Origin: Persicimonas caeni
GTDB taxonomy: Bacteria; Myxococcota_A; Bradymonadia; Bradymonadales; Bradymonadaceae
Length of the DNA: 64,000 bases
Assembly (NCBI RefSeq): GCF_006517175.1
Contig: NZ_CP041186.1
Coordinates: forward strand, 930,001 to 994,000
Direction of reading: 5' to 3'
Shown: one piece after another, positions 22,515 to 30,018 of the stretch
How the letters are laid out: each line of letters begins with the position of its first letter
How positions within the stretch are numbered: position 1 is the first letter of the stretch
Notes under the pieces: model-generated
The model's database searches: none
Told to the model about the DNA's origin: nothing
Seen by the model: the letters and a program-made list of their open reading frames with translations, nothing else
Made by a program: the position numbers and the translations under genes

Positions 22515-23311
22515 CTCAAAAGACTTCCCGCCGCTTTCAACTCCGCTTCTGGCCCACTCTGGGCACCCTGGTGGGCCTCGCCATCCTGATCAGCCTGGGA
22601 ACCTGGCAGCTCACCCGCTACCTCGAAAAGCTCGACCTCGAAGCCCAACGCAGCGAACGCCTCGACGAAGACATCGTCGAGGTCGAGTCGCTCGACGCCT
22701 TCGAGGCCAACGCCGGCGCCTACAACGCCGTGGCCGTTCGCGGCCGACTCGATCCCCGCTACACATTTCTGTTCAAACACCGCGTACACGACGGTAAGCC
22801 GGGCTACTGGCTCGGCGGGGTCCTCCGCTTCGCCGAAGGCGACGGCGGCGTCCTCGTCAATCGTGGCTGGGTTCACCGCGAACACGCCGCCGAGGTCGCC
22901 AAGCAGGCCCCTCCGACCCAGACACGCACGTATCTCGGCCTCGTCCACGCCCCCAACCGCATCGTCGCCGACACGGCAACGCGCCAGGCGCTCGAGGCGG
23001 GAGAGGTCGAACTGCAGAACAACGTGGTCGAGTGGGACACCTACGACCTCGAAGCCATCGCCGACGCCTTGCCCTACGAGACGCCCGCCGACCCGATGAT
23101 CGTCGTCCTCAGCCCCGAACACTCCCGCGAGCCCTACCCGATTGCGAGCTTCGACTACGTCACCGAGCCGTACCTGACCTCCGAGCGGCACCTCGGCTAC
23201 GTCCTCTTTTGGTACGCCACCGCCATCGCGCTGCTGTCGATGTACCTGGCCGCCGGCTTCGGCTACCTGGGCTCCTCGAAACGCCCGCCCCGCCCGGATG
23301 CGGACGCCTGA
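22511..23311 (+). CDS. SURF1-family cytochrome oxidase biogenesis protein
   Basis: 266 residues with the SURF1 layout of two transmembrane helices flanking a periplasmic domain. The first helix has the conserved GTWQLTRYLEK. VLVNRGWVHRE lies mid-protein, and the last helix contains HLGYVLFWYATAIALL. SURF1/Shy1 proteins help insert heme A into subunit I. It starts with GTG overlapping the preceding small gene by 4 nt. A charged RPPRPDADA tail ends it, and it is the last recognisable gene of the cox block. Confidence 0.93.
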   Translation: MTQKTSRRFQLRFWPTLGTLVGLAILISLGTWQLTRYLEKLDLEAQRSERLDEDIVEVESLDAFEANAGAYNAVAVRGRLDPRYTFLFKHRVHDGKPGYWLGGVLRFAEGDGGVLVNRGWVHREHAAEVAKQAPPTQTRTYLGLVHAPNRIVADTATRQALEAGEVELQNNVVEWDTYDLEAIADALPYETPADPMIVVLSPEHSREPYPIASFDYVTEPYLTSERHLGYVLFWYATAIALLSMYLAAGFGYLGSSKRPPRPDADA

Positions 23312-23360
23312 CCGTCCCCTCCGGCCCCCGACTTGCGTAGCGTGCTTCGGTACGCGAATT

Positions 23361-23487
23361 GTTCGGTGCGTGGGCAAATTGCCCTCGTCTGCGAGAGCTG
23401 GAAGCACTCGCACAGAATGCACGCGACGGGTTCGGTGCGTGGGCATCTTGCCCTCGTCAGCGAGAGCTGGAAGCTCTCGCACCGAAC
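23361..23487. repeat. Two copies of a 52-58 bp three-way-junction palindromic element
   Basis: Copy 2 (23430-23487) has outer arms GTTCGGTGCG (23430-23439) and CGCACCGAAC (23478-23487). They enclose the hairpin GGGCA-TCT-TGCCC and the hairpin CGAGAGCT-GGA-AGCTCTCG. Copy 1 (23361-23418), 69 bp upstream, keeps the same layout, but its first hairpin reads GGGCAA-A-TTGCCC and its right outer arm is imperfect. Hairpin 1 changes on both sides and still pairs, which suggests the structure matters. It lies in the roughly 630-bp gene-free stretch after surf1. It could be a REP/MITE-like repeat or an RNA element. Confidence 0.65.
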
Positions 23488-23613
23488 ACATATCGCGAAA
23501 GTCTCCCGCGAATCCATTTGGGTGTTCCCGCTTTGGTTGCAGGCCTTGCTGGCTAGCGGCGCCCGCTATTGACGGCGCCCCCAACGGCGGGCGCGAACTA
23601 CGATTGAGGGGCG

Positions 23614-23727
23614 GACGAGCTGTAGCTCCCGAGCGAGGCGGTCGTATGGACGACGAGGCACGTGGGCTTTGCTTTCCCACTTGGAGACAGCCGCATGGGT
23701 CACATCGAGCAGGGCGGTCGTACACAA
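23614..23727 (-). pseudogene. Possible remnant of an XRE-type helix-turn-helix gene
   Basis: The minus strand encodes a stretch containing LLDVTHAAVSKWESKAHVP followed by RRPYDRLARELQL. This has the spacing of an XRE/Cro HTH recognition helix and following helix (xVSKWE...P...LAxxL). The rest of the domain is not recognisable upstream, and the frame runs on into unlikely sequence rich in Trp and Arg. I read it as a decayed or partial gene, with a chance match as the alternative. A long-loop GC hairpin (GCGCCCGC/GCGGGCGC, 23559-23594) lies just downstream on this strand. Confidence 0.3.
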
Positions 23728-23873
23728 TCGAAAGCCGATAATCATCACCTGGGACCTTCCTGTGAATCGGCCCCAACACGCCATTCCTGAGTTTTTGACC
23801 CCATCGGAGCCTTGAGCGCGACAGTTCTCGTGCCGGAGAACCTCGCGGCCGAGCATACCGCAGGCCCACGCCA

Positions 23874-23908
23874 ACAAAAAAAGACGCCCCGCTCACGCAG
23901 GGCGTCTT
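23874..23908 (-). terminator. Intrinsic terminator, minus strand
   Basis: AAGACGCCC (23881-23889) and GGGCGTCTT (23900-23908) form a perfect 9-bp stem with a 10-nt loop. Read on the minus strand, a T-run (plus-strand A-run at 23876-23882) follows it. It lies 35 nt after the stop of the unknown gene at 23943-24722 and should end that transcript. Confidence 0.9.
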
Positions 23909-23942
23909 CTTCTGAGTCATCCATCCTCGACAACCGACGAAG

Positions 23943-24722
23943 CTACGCCTCCACCGGCTCGACCACGTCGTCGCCGGTCGCGGGGGCGTCGCCCGCCTCG
24001 GGTGGCTCGGCCTTGCCCTGCGAGCTGCGCATCGTCGGGCGTACGCGCTCGGCGAGGTCGGGGCGGCCGGCAAGCAGGTACAGTCCGCTCAGAACCTGCG
24101 CGGTGCCGCGGTAGGTCTGCTCCCAGCGCTCGACGGTGGCGTCGCGCTTGGCGCGGGCGGCGTGGGCCTGGCGGGTCTCCTCGTCGACCGACTGCAGTGC
24201 CTGTTCGAGGGAGTCGCACGCACTCTGGAGCGCGCCGACAATCTTCTGGGTGTCGACGGTGTTGCCAAAGATGTCCTGCTCGACGCGCGGGTTCTTCTCG
24301 AGCAAGTGCATGCTGTTGCGCGCGAACGTCAGCAAATCGTCGGGCGCCGACGGCGGAGTGGACGCGAGCCCGTATTCGTCGGCGGCCTCTTCGTCGAAGG
24401 CGGTCTGCACGGCCCCGCGTCCCTTGTACATGCGGTCGCGAAGTTCACCGACCTGGGCGTCTCGCCGGTCGCGCGCCCGACCGTCGTCGGCCATCTCCTC
24501 GGTCAACTCGAGCTCGGTCTGGCTCATCTCGACGGTCATCGCCTCGAGGCGCGCCATCAATACCTCGGGCAGCGCCGCGAACAGGCCATCGATATACGAG
24601 TCGTACGAGCTGTACTTCTGGTCCAGCTCGGCTTCGACATCCGCCTGATTGACGCTCACTGACGACTGCACGAAACGATTCCACTGGACGCGATTGGCGA
24701 CCTGGGTGCTGATTTCTGCCAT
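23943..24722 (-). CDS. Unknown soluble, mostly alpha-helical protein
   Basis: 259 residues. I do not recognise the family. The start (MAEISTQVANRVQWNRF) has GGAGGG 7 nt upstream, and a clear terminator follows the stop. There is no signal peptide or transmembrane helix. The sequence is rich in Glu, Ala, Arg and Gln, with heptad-like stretches around SLEQALQSVDEETRQAHAARA that suggest coiled coils. The last 30 residues are Pro/Ala/Glu-rich. It points the same way as the xdh genes upstream but is about 390 bp away, beyond their terminator, so it is probably a separate transcript. It is probably cytoplasmic. Confidence 0.8.
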   Translation of the reverse strand: MAEISTQVANRVQWNRFVQSSVSVNQADVEAELDQKYSSYDSYIDGLFAALPEVLMARLEAMTVEMSQTELELTEEMADDGRARDRRDAQVGELRDRMYKGRGAVQTAFDEEAADEYGLASTPPSAPDDLLTFARNSMHLLEKNPRVEQDIFGNTVDTQKIVGALQSACDSLEQALQSVDEETRQAHAARAKRDATVERWEQTYRGTAQVLSGLYLLAGRPDLAERVRPTMRSSQGKAEPPEAGDAPATGDDVVEPVEA

Positions 24723-24934
24723 AACATCCCTCCAAGGTGTTAGGGTGTACCCACAGGGAGCGCACGACGCCGGAACGGCGTTCGCGCCGAGCGCAGACGC
24801 CTCGCCTACGGCTCCCAAACCATGTTGCTTCCAAGTAACCCGACTATAGAAGCTCCCGGATGACCTCGCCACCCCGGATCGCGATTTTTTCGCCGAACTT
24901 GCCTTCCGGCTCACAAAGATGGCCTCGGATTTTT

Positions 24935-24971
24935 CTCCCGGGCCTTCTTTGTCAGCCAGAAGCCCTGGGAG
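24935..24971. repeat. Second copy of the xdhC terminator hairpin
   Basis: CTCCCGGGCCTTCT (24935-24948), loop TTGTCAGCC and AGAAGCCCTGGGAG (24958-24971) repeat the hairpin at 25100-25134 almost exactly, with the identical 9-nt loop, 165 bp away. The 24723-25115 gap otherwise holds only fragments resembling these arms and no gene that I can support. Confidence 0.65.
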
Positions 24972-25080
24972 AAACCGCCGAGGCCTCGTTTGTCACAAAG
25001 AACGCCTCTCCGGCCGCGCCCGACCGTTCGGCGAGAGAAAGATGGTGTGGGAGATTCTCGGCAGACGATCTTTGGCAGCA

Positions 25081-25134
25081 AGAAGGCTCGGGAGAAAAAT
25101 CCCGGGCCTTCTTTGTCAGCCAGAAGCCTCGGGA
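25081..25134 (-). terminator. xdhC terminator with alternative stems; stop codon in the loop
   Basis: On the minus strand, an arm at 25134-25122 pairs with 25112-25100 around a 9-nt loop that contains the xdhC TGA (25118-25116), and TTTTT follows (25099-25095). The same middle arm can instead pair with 25093-25081 across the T-run, with one wobble. The two stems exclude each other, so this may be a bistable terminator. Confidence 0.6.
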
Positions 25135-26129
25135 GGCTGCGGGCGAGCGGGTTTGGCGTGCGGGAAGAGGGTTTCGCGCTCTCGGAGCAGCTCGGCGGCG
25201 ATGCTGATGGCGATTTCCTCGGGGGTGTTGCTCGTCATCGGGAGCCCGATGGGCGCGTACACGCGCTCGAAGAGCGCCGGGTCGACGCCGGCGGCCGCCA
25301 GATCCTCGCGGATCTTGGCGAGCTTCGCCTCGCTGCCCATCACGCCGACATAGGGGAAGGGGCCGTCGAGGGTGCCCAGAAGCGCGCGCACGTCGCCGGG
25401 TTGGCCCATCGTCATGACGATCACGTGGGTGAGCTCGGGGTGGTCGATGTGCTCGCCGGCCTCGGCGAAGTCGTCGACGGCGACCTTGTAGCGGGCGTGG
25501 TCGTTTTCAACGAAGGTGAAGACGTCGTCGCGGGTGTCGAAGATGGTGACCTCGTAACCCAGATTCGCGAGCACGCGCGACAGCGCCAGCCCACAGTGGC
25601 CGCCGCCGATGATGGCGGCGCGCTTCCAGTTGAGGAGCTGCTCTTCGTAGAGCCAGGCGCCCTCATCTTGGACAAGCCGAATGGGCGCACGCTCGCGGCT
25701 GATGGTCGCTTCGTCGACCAACCGCACGCCAAAACTGCCCACCTGAAGCAGCCCCGGCTCGTCGCGCTCGAGGCGCGCGACGACCTCGCGCAGCACCTCG
25801 AGGTCGCGGTCGGGTTCACATACGAAATAGACGTTGGTCTGATGGCCGGCGCAGATGAGGCCGGACTTGTCGCCCTTGCCCTTCGCGCGGTGGTAGAGCA
25901 CCTGAAAGTCGGGCGCGAAGTCGCCCTCCGAGAGCGCCTCGACGCCCATCTCGCTGATGTCGGCCTCCATCACGCCGCCGCCGATGGTGCCGCCGGTGGT
26001 GCCGTCGGGGCGAACGAAGATCTTGGCGCCGCGCGTGCCCGGCGAATGGGCCGTGTTGTCGGCCACCAGCCCCACAAAGGCGGGCTCGCCGGACTCGAGA
26101 TGTTCGAGAAGTGTCGTCCAGAACTGCAT
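25116..26129 (-). CDS. xdhC: XdhC/CoxI-family molybdenum cofactor maturation protein
   Basis: 337 residues. The N-terminal domain has GTRGAKIFV and the glycine stretch GGTIGGGVMEADI of XdhC. The C-terminal half is a Rossmann domain with AAIIGGGHCGLALSRVL. XdhC proteins bind the molybdenum cofactor, favour its sulfuration and insert it into xanthine dehydrogenase. The gene follows xdhB by 6 nt, the usual last position of xdhABC operons, with AGGG 4 nt before ATG. Its final codons lie inside the stem of the terminator. Confidence 0.93.
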   Translation of the reverse strand: MQFWTTLLEHLESGEPAFVGLVADNTAHSPGTRGAKIFVRPDGTTGGTIGGGVMEADISEMGVEALSEGDFAPDFQVLYHRAKGKGDKSGLICAGHQTNVYFVCEPDRDLEVLREVVARLERDEPGLLQVGSFGVRLVDEATISRERAPIRLVQDEGAWLYEEQLLNWKRAAIIGGGHCGLALSRVLANLGYEVTIFDTRDDVFTFVENDHARYKVAVDDFAEAGEHIDHPELTHVIVMTMGQPGDVRALLGTLDGPFPYVGVMGSEAKLAKIREDLAAAGVDPALFERVYAPIGLPMTSNTPEEIAISIAAELLRERETLFPHAKPARPQPPEASG

Positions 26130-26135
26130 ACTGCC

Positions 26136-28457
26136 CTACTCCGCGACGATGGGCGCGGCCGATTCTTCGTCGGTGCTGCTCACGCTCGTAGCGTCCCCGC
26201 CGCCGAGCACGTGGCCGTGCAGGCCCATGAGCACCTTTTCGGGGGTGATGGGCGCGTCGAATTCGTAGTCACGTTCGGCAAACGCGCGCATGGCATCGCG
26301 AATGGCGAAGTACACCCCGATGCCGTACATCAGCGGCGGCTCGCCGACGGCCTTCGAGCCGCGCGGGCCCGACGGGTTGTCGATGGTGCGCATCTTGACC
26401 TGCATGTCGTCGGGGAGCGCATAGACGTCGGGCGCCTTGTAGGTCGACAGCGCGTTCGACAGCAGCCGCCCCTCTTCGTCGTAGGCGAGCTCCTCGAGCG
26501 TCATCCAGCCCAGGCCCTGGGCCAGGCCGCCTTCGATCTGGCCCAGGTCGACGACCTCGTTGATCTGGCGGCCCAGGTCGTGGACCACGCGCACCGTGTC
26601 GATGTCGTAGCGCCCGCGCAGACAGTCGACCGTCACCTGGGTGATGGCCGTGCCGTAGACGTGATAGGCGAACGGGCGCCCCTTCTCCTCGTCGGTGTCG
26701 AAGTGGATGCCCGGCGTGGCGTAGAAGCCGTGCGCCGACAGGCCCACGCGGTTGATATAGGCGTGGTTGACCACCTTCTCCCAGGTCCAGTCGGTCTCCT
26801 CACCGTCGACGAGGACCGTCTCGTCGACGATGGAGATCTGGTCGGGCTCACAGTCGATCTCCGGGGCGAGCATCGTTCGGAAGCGATCCAAGATCTCGTT
26901 CGTCGCCAAGATGGTCGCGTTGCCGTTCAGGTCGGTCGTCGCACTCGCCGCGCTCGGCGACATATTGGCGATGCGGGTGGTGTTGGTCGACTCGATCTTG
27001 CAGCGCTCGCGCGCAATGCCGAACTCGGCGGCGGCGATCTCGGCGATATTCGTCGTCACGCCCTGCCCCATCTCGACGCCGCCGGTCGACACGCTCACGC
27101 TGCCGTCGGTGTAGATGTGGACGAGCGCCGACGCCTGGTTCAAAAAGATCTTGGTGAACGAGATGCCAAAGCAAATCGGCATCACCGCCAGACCCTTCTT
27201 GGTGGTGTCGTGGCTGGCGTTGTACGCCTCGACCGCCTCGCGCATGCCGGCGAGGTCGAACGTCTCGACCGCGTCGTCCCAGCAGGCCTTGGCCTGCGCA
27301 CTCTCGACGGTCTGGCCGTACGGAAAGACGTCGCCGTCGGTGAGCAGGTTTTCGTACTGGAGCTCCTCGCGGCCCATGCCCATCGCCTCGGCCGCCTTGG
27401 CCAGCGCCGACTCGACCACGAACATCGCCTGCGGGCCGCCGAAGCCGCGAAACGCGGTGTGCGGCTGCAGGTTCGTGCGACACGGCGCCGCGTAGATGCG
27501 CGCGTTGGGAATGGCGTACGAGTTGGTCGCGTGAAAGAGGCTGCGCTCGAGCACCGCGGTCGACAGGTCGGCCGCCGCGCCCGAGTTTTGGTACATCTTG
27601 CAGTCGAACGCCTCGATGGTGCCGTCCTCGCGCAGGCCGATCTTGAAATCGGCCGAGTACGGGTGGCGCTTTCCGGTCATCTGCATGTCGTCGAGGCGAT
27701 GCAGCACCAGCTCGACGGGCTTTCGCAAGATGCGCGCGGCCATCACGACCATGCACGCCCAGTGGGTCGCCTGGTCTTCCTTGCCGCCAAAGCCGCCGCC
27801 CAGGCGTTTGACGTCGATCTCGATCTTGTGGTGGGGCACCCCGCAGATGCGCGCACACGACTTCTGGACCGCGTACGGACTCTGCGTCGACGAGAAGCAC
27901 TTGACCCGGTCGCCCTCCTCGGGGATGGCGCGCGCCCGGTTCGTCTCCAGATACAGGTGCTCCTGCCCGGCAATCTCGCACTCGCCCTCGACGATGACAT
28001 CACAATTCTCGAAGGCGGCGTCGACGTCGCCCAACGAGAAGGTGCGCGGCGTGTCGATAAAATGCCCCTTGGCGTGCGCTTCGCGCGGGTCGACCACGAT
28101 CGGAAGCTCGTCGACCTCGATATCGACCAGCTCGACCGCCTCCCGGGCAATCTCGGGCGTCTTCGCCACGACAAACGCCACGGGCTGCCCGATATAGCCG
28201 ACCTTGTCCTCGGCGAGCAGCACCTCACCCTTGAGAATCGGCCCGATTTCGTTTTCGCCGGGGATATCCTCGGCGGTAAAGACCGCCACCACCCCATCGG
28301 CGGCGAGCGCGCGGCTCACGTCGAGCTTGCGAATGTCGCCGTGGGCGAACGGGGAGCCGACGACGGCGGCGTGGAGCATCCCGTCGGGCGCCGGGTTATC
28401 GTCGACGTAGAGGGACTCGCCGCGGGTGTGAAACGGTGCGTCTAGGTGCTTGCTCAT
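26136..28457 (-). CDS. xdhB: Xanthine dehydrogenase, molybdopterin-binding subunit
   Basis: 773 residues from MSKHLDAPFHTRGES. Family motifs: the a/b hammerhead domain near the N-terminus, GGGFGGKEDQATHW (Mo cofactor), RGFGGPQAMFVVE (substrate loop Arg), GGVEMGQGVTTNIAEIAA and the active-site Glu in GSKAVGEPPLMYG. This is the catalytic subunit that hydroxylates hypoxanthine/xanthine in the XdhA-XdhB complex. The specific purine substrate is inferred from family and context. The frame extends upstream to about 28532, but that would overlap xdhA, so ATG 28457 is preferred. Its ribosome site is weak, and it lies 55 nt after xdhA. Confidence 0.93.
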   Translation of the reverse strand: MSKHLDAPFHTRGESLYVDDNPAPDGMLHAAVVGSPFAHGDIRKLDVSRALAADGVVAVFTAEDIPGENEIGPILKGEVLLAEDKVGYIGQPVAFVVAKTPEIAREAVELVDIEVDELPIVVDPREAHAKGHFIDTPRTFSLGDVDAAFENCDVIVEGECEIAGQEHLYLETNRARAIPEEGDRVKCFSSTQSPYAVQKSCARICGVPHHKIEIDVKRLGGGFGGKEDQATHWACMVVMAARILRKPVELVLHRLDDMQMTGKRHPYSADFKIGLREDGTIEAFDCKMYQNSGAAADLSTAVLERSLFHATNSYAIPNARIYAAPCRTNLQPHTAFRGFGGPQAMFVVESALAKAAEAMGMGREELQYENLLTDGDVFPYGQTVESAQAKACWDDAVETFDLAGMREAVEAYNASHDTTKKGLAVMPICFGISFTKIFLNQASALVHIYTDGSVSVSTGGVEMGQGVTTNIAEIAAAEFGIARERCKIESTNTTRIANMSPSAASATTDLNGNATILATNEILDRFRTMLAPEIDCEPDQISIVDETVLVDGEETDWTWEKVVNHAYINRVGLSAHGFYATPGIHFDTDEEKGRPFAYHVYGTAITQVTVDCLRGRYDIDTVRVVHDLGRQINEVVDLGQIEGGLAQGLGWMTLEELAYDEEGRLLSNALSTYKAPDVYALPDDMQVKMRTIDNPSGPRGSKAVGEPPLMYGIGVYFAIRDAMRAFAERDYEFDAPITPEKVLMGLHGHVLGGGDATSVSSTDEESAAPIVAE

Positions 28458-28512
28458 GGGGTTTGGGGGCTCGGTTTTCGGGGTTTCGGGATTTCGGCGA
28501 CGGCGCAGAGAG

Positions 28513-29955
28513 TCAGCTTGCCAGCTCGGCAAAGCGTACGCGCTCGGGGTAGCACTCGGTGAAGTGCGCGATCAGGAACTGGCGCACGAGCAAGCGCTTG
28601 TAGTCGGCGCTGCCCCGTACGTCGCTGATCGGGCTCGCCTCGCCCATCGCAATCTTCGTCGCCTCGCGCACTGTGTCGCAGTCGATCGTGCGGCCCACCA
28701 AAAACTCGCAGGTCTCCTCGAGATACAGCGGCGTCGGCGCGACCCCGCCCATCGAGATGCCCACCTCTTCGATGACGCCATCCGCGCTGGCTTCGCAGCG
28801 AAACCCGCTGCAAACCGTGGCGATGTCGAGCGCCTTTCGCTTCGACAGCTTCTCGAAGTTGATGCGCGTGGCGTCGGTCCCCTCGGGAAAGACAATCTCG
28901 GTGATGAGCTCGGCGGGACGCCGGTCGAGGACCTTGTAGTCCAAAAAGAAGTCCTTCATCGCGACTTCGCGCTCGGCCTCCCCGTCGCTCAGCACCAGCC
29001 GCGTGCCCAGGGCGAGCAGCATATTGGTCATGTCGCCGATGGGAGAGGCGTTGACGATATTTCCGCCCAGAGTCGCCCGGTTGCGGATATGCAGCGAGGC
29101 GATCAGGAACATGAAGTCGTCGATGCGCGGGATGAGCCCCTGGATGCCCTCGTCGGCGCGAAACTCCTCGAAGGTCGTCAGCGCGCCCACGCGAAACTCG
29201 CCTTTCTCGCGGCGGACGCCACGCATCAACGGCAGGTGATTGAGCATCTTGACGCTCGCACCGGGGATGCGCTCGCCCTGCTGGACGTAGATATCGGTGC
29301 CGCCAGCGACGAAAAAGTCGGTGATGTCCCCGTCGTGCTCGAGCTCGGGCGCTTCGATCTGGCGAAGGCGCTCGGGCATCTCCGTGAAATAGGCGGGAAG
29401 CATCTCGGCGTCGACGAGCGCGCTGACGCGATCATCGGCGGCCCAGATATCGGCCCACGGGCCGCTCTCGCCGAATTTGTCGACCAGGCTCTCGCTGGCG
29501 CGGTTGATGGAGGCATAGCCCGTGCAACGGCAAAGGTTGCCGCTGATGGCTCGCTGCATGCCCTCCAAAGTCGGCTCGCCCTGCTCGGCCATCAGGTACC
29601 AGGTCATCGAGACGATAAAGCCCGGCGTGCAGTAGCCACACTGGGTGCCGCCGAAGTCGACCACCGCCTGTTGAACGGGCGACAGCCCCTCGAGGTTGAT
29701 GCCCTCGATGGTCACCACGTGCCGCCCCTGCATCTCGCCGAGCGGAACAAGGCACGAGGTCACCGGCTCGTAGCGTACGCCGTCGCCGTCGAGGCGCCCG
29801 ATGAGGATGGCACAGGCGCCGCAGTCGCCCTCTTTGCAGCCCTCTTTGGTGCCGACCAAGTGCTCGTGTCGGCGCAGGTAATCGAGAACCAAAAGCCCCT
29901 GCGGGGCGTCGGTCGATACAAGTTGGTCATTCAGCCAAAATTCAGTCGTCGCCAT
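28513..29955 (-). CDS. xdhA: Xanthine dehydrogenase, iron-sulfur and FAD subunit
   Basis: 480 residues. The N-terminal 2Fe-2S ferredoxin domain has CKEGDCGAC. The helical 2Fe-2S domain has GTQCGYCTPGFI and GNLCRCTGY. The FAD-binding domain starts near FFVAGGTDIYVQQGE, and NRATLGGNIVNASPIGD is the FAD signature. Electrons from XdhB pass through these clusters to FAD and NAD+. ATG 29955 (MATTEFWLNDQ) was chosen because family members begin close to this point; the ribosome site is poor. It heads the xdhABC operon. Confidence 0.93.
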   Translation of the reverse strand: MATTEFWLNDQLVSTDAPQGLLVLDYLRRHEHLVGTKEGCKEGDCGACAILIGRLDGDGVRYEPVTSCLVPLGEMQGRHVVTIEGINLEGLSPVQQAVVDFGGTQCGYCTPGFIVSMTWYLMAEQGEPTLEGMQRAISGNLCRCTGYASINRASESLVDKFGESGPWADIWAADDRVSALVDAEMLPAYFTEMPERLRQIEAPELEHDGDITDFFVAGGTDIYVQQGERIPGASVKMLNHLPLMRGVRREKGEFRVGALTTFEEFRADEGIQGLIPRIDDFMFLIASLHIRNRATLGGNIVNASPIGDMTNMLLALGTRLVLSDGEAEREVAMKDFFLDYKVLDRRPAELITEIVFPEGTDATRINFEKLSKRKALDIATVCSGFRCEASADGVIEEVGISMGGVAPTPLYLEETCEFLVGRTIDCDTVREATKIAMGEASPISDVRGSADYKRLLVRQFLIAHFTECYPERVRFAELAS

Positions 29956-30018
29956 GGTTATCCGTGAGCGAGAGATTCCGATGCTTTTTTGCACGCCGAC
30001 GACCATAACAAACGGGGT

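Noticed and set aside
23298-23741. 147-codon plus-strand open frame after surf1
   Set aside because: It runs through the two structured repeats and has no ribosome site or recognisable domain. The repeated peptide phrase LPSSARAGS comes from the DNA repeats.
24990-28445. Very long plus-strand open frame opposite xdhB and xdhC
   Set aside because: It is antisense to three clearly conserved xdh features. Its translation is low-complexity Ala/Val/Gly/His/Arg without any motif, an effect of GC-rich third positions.
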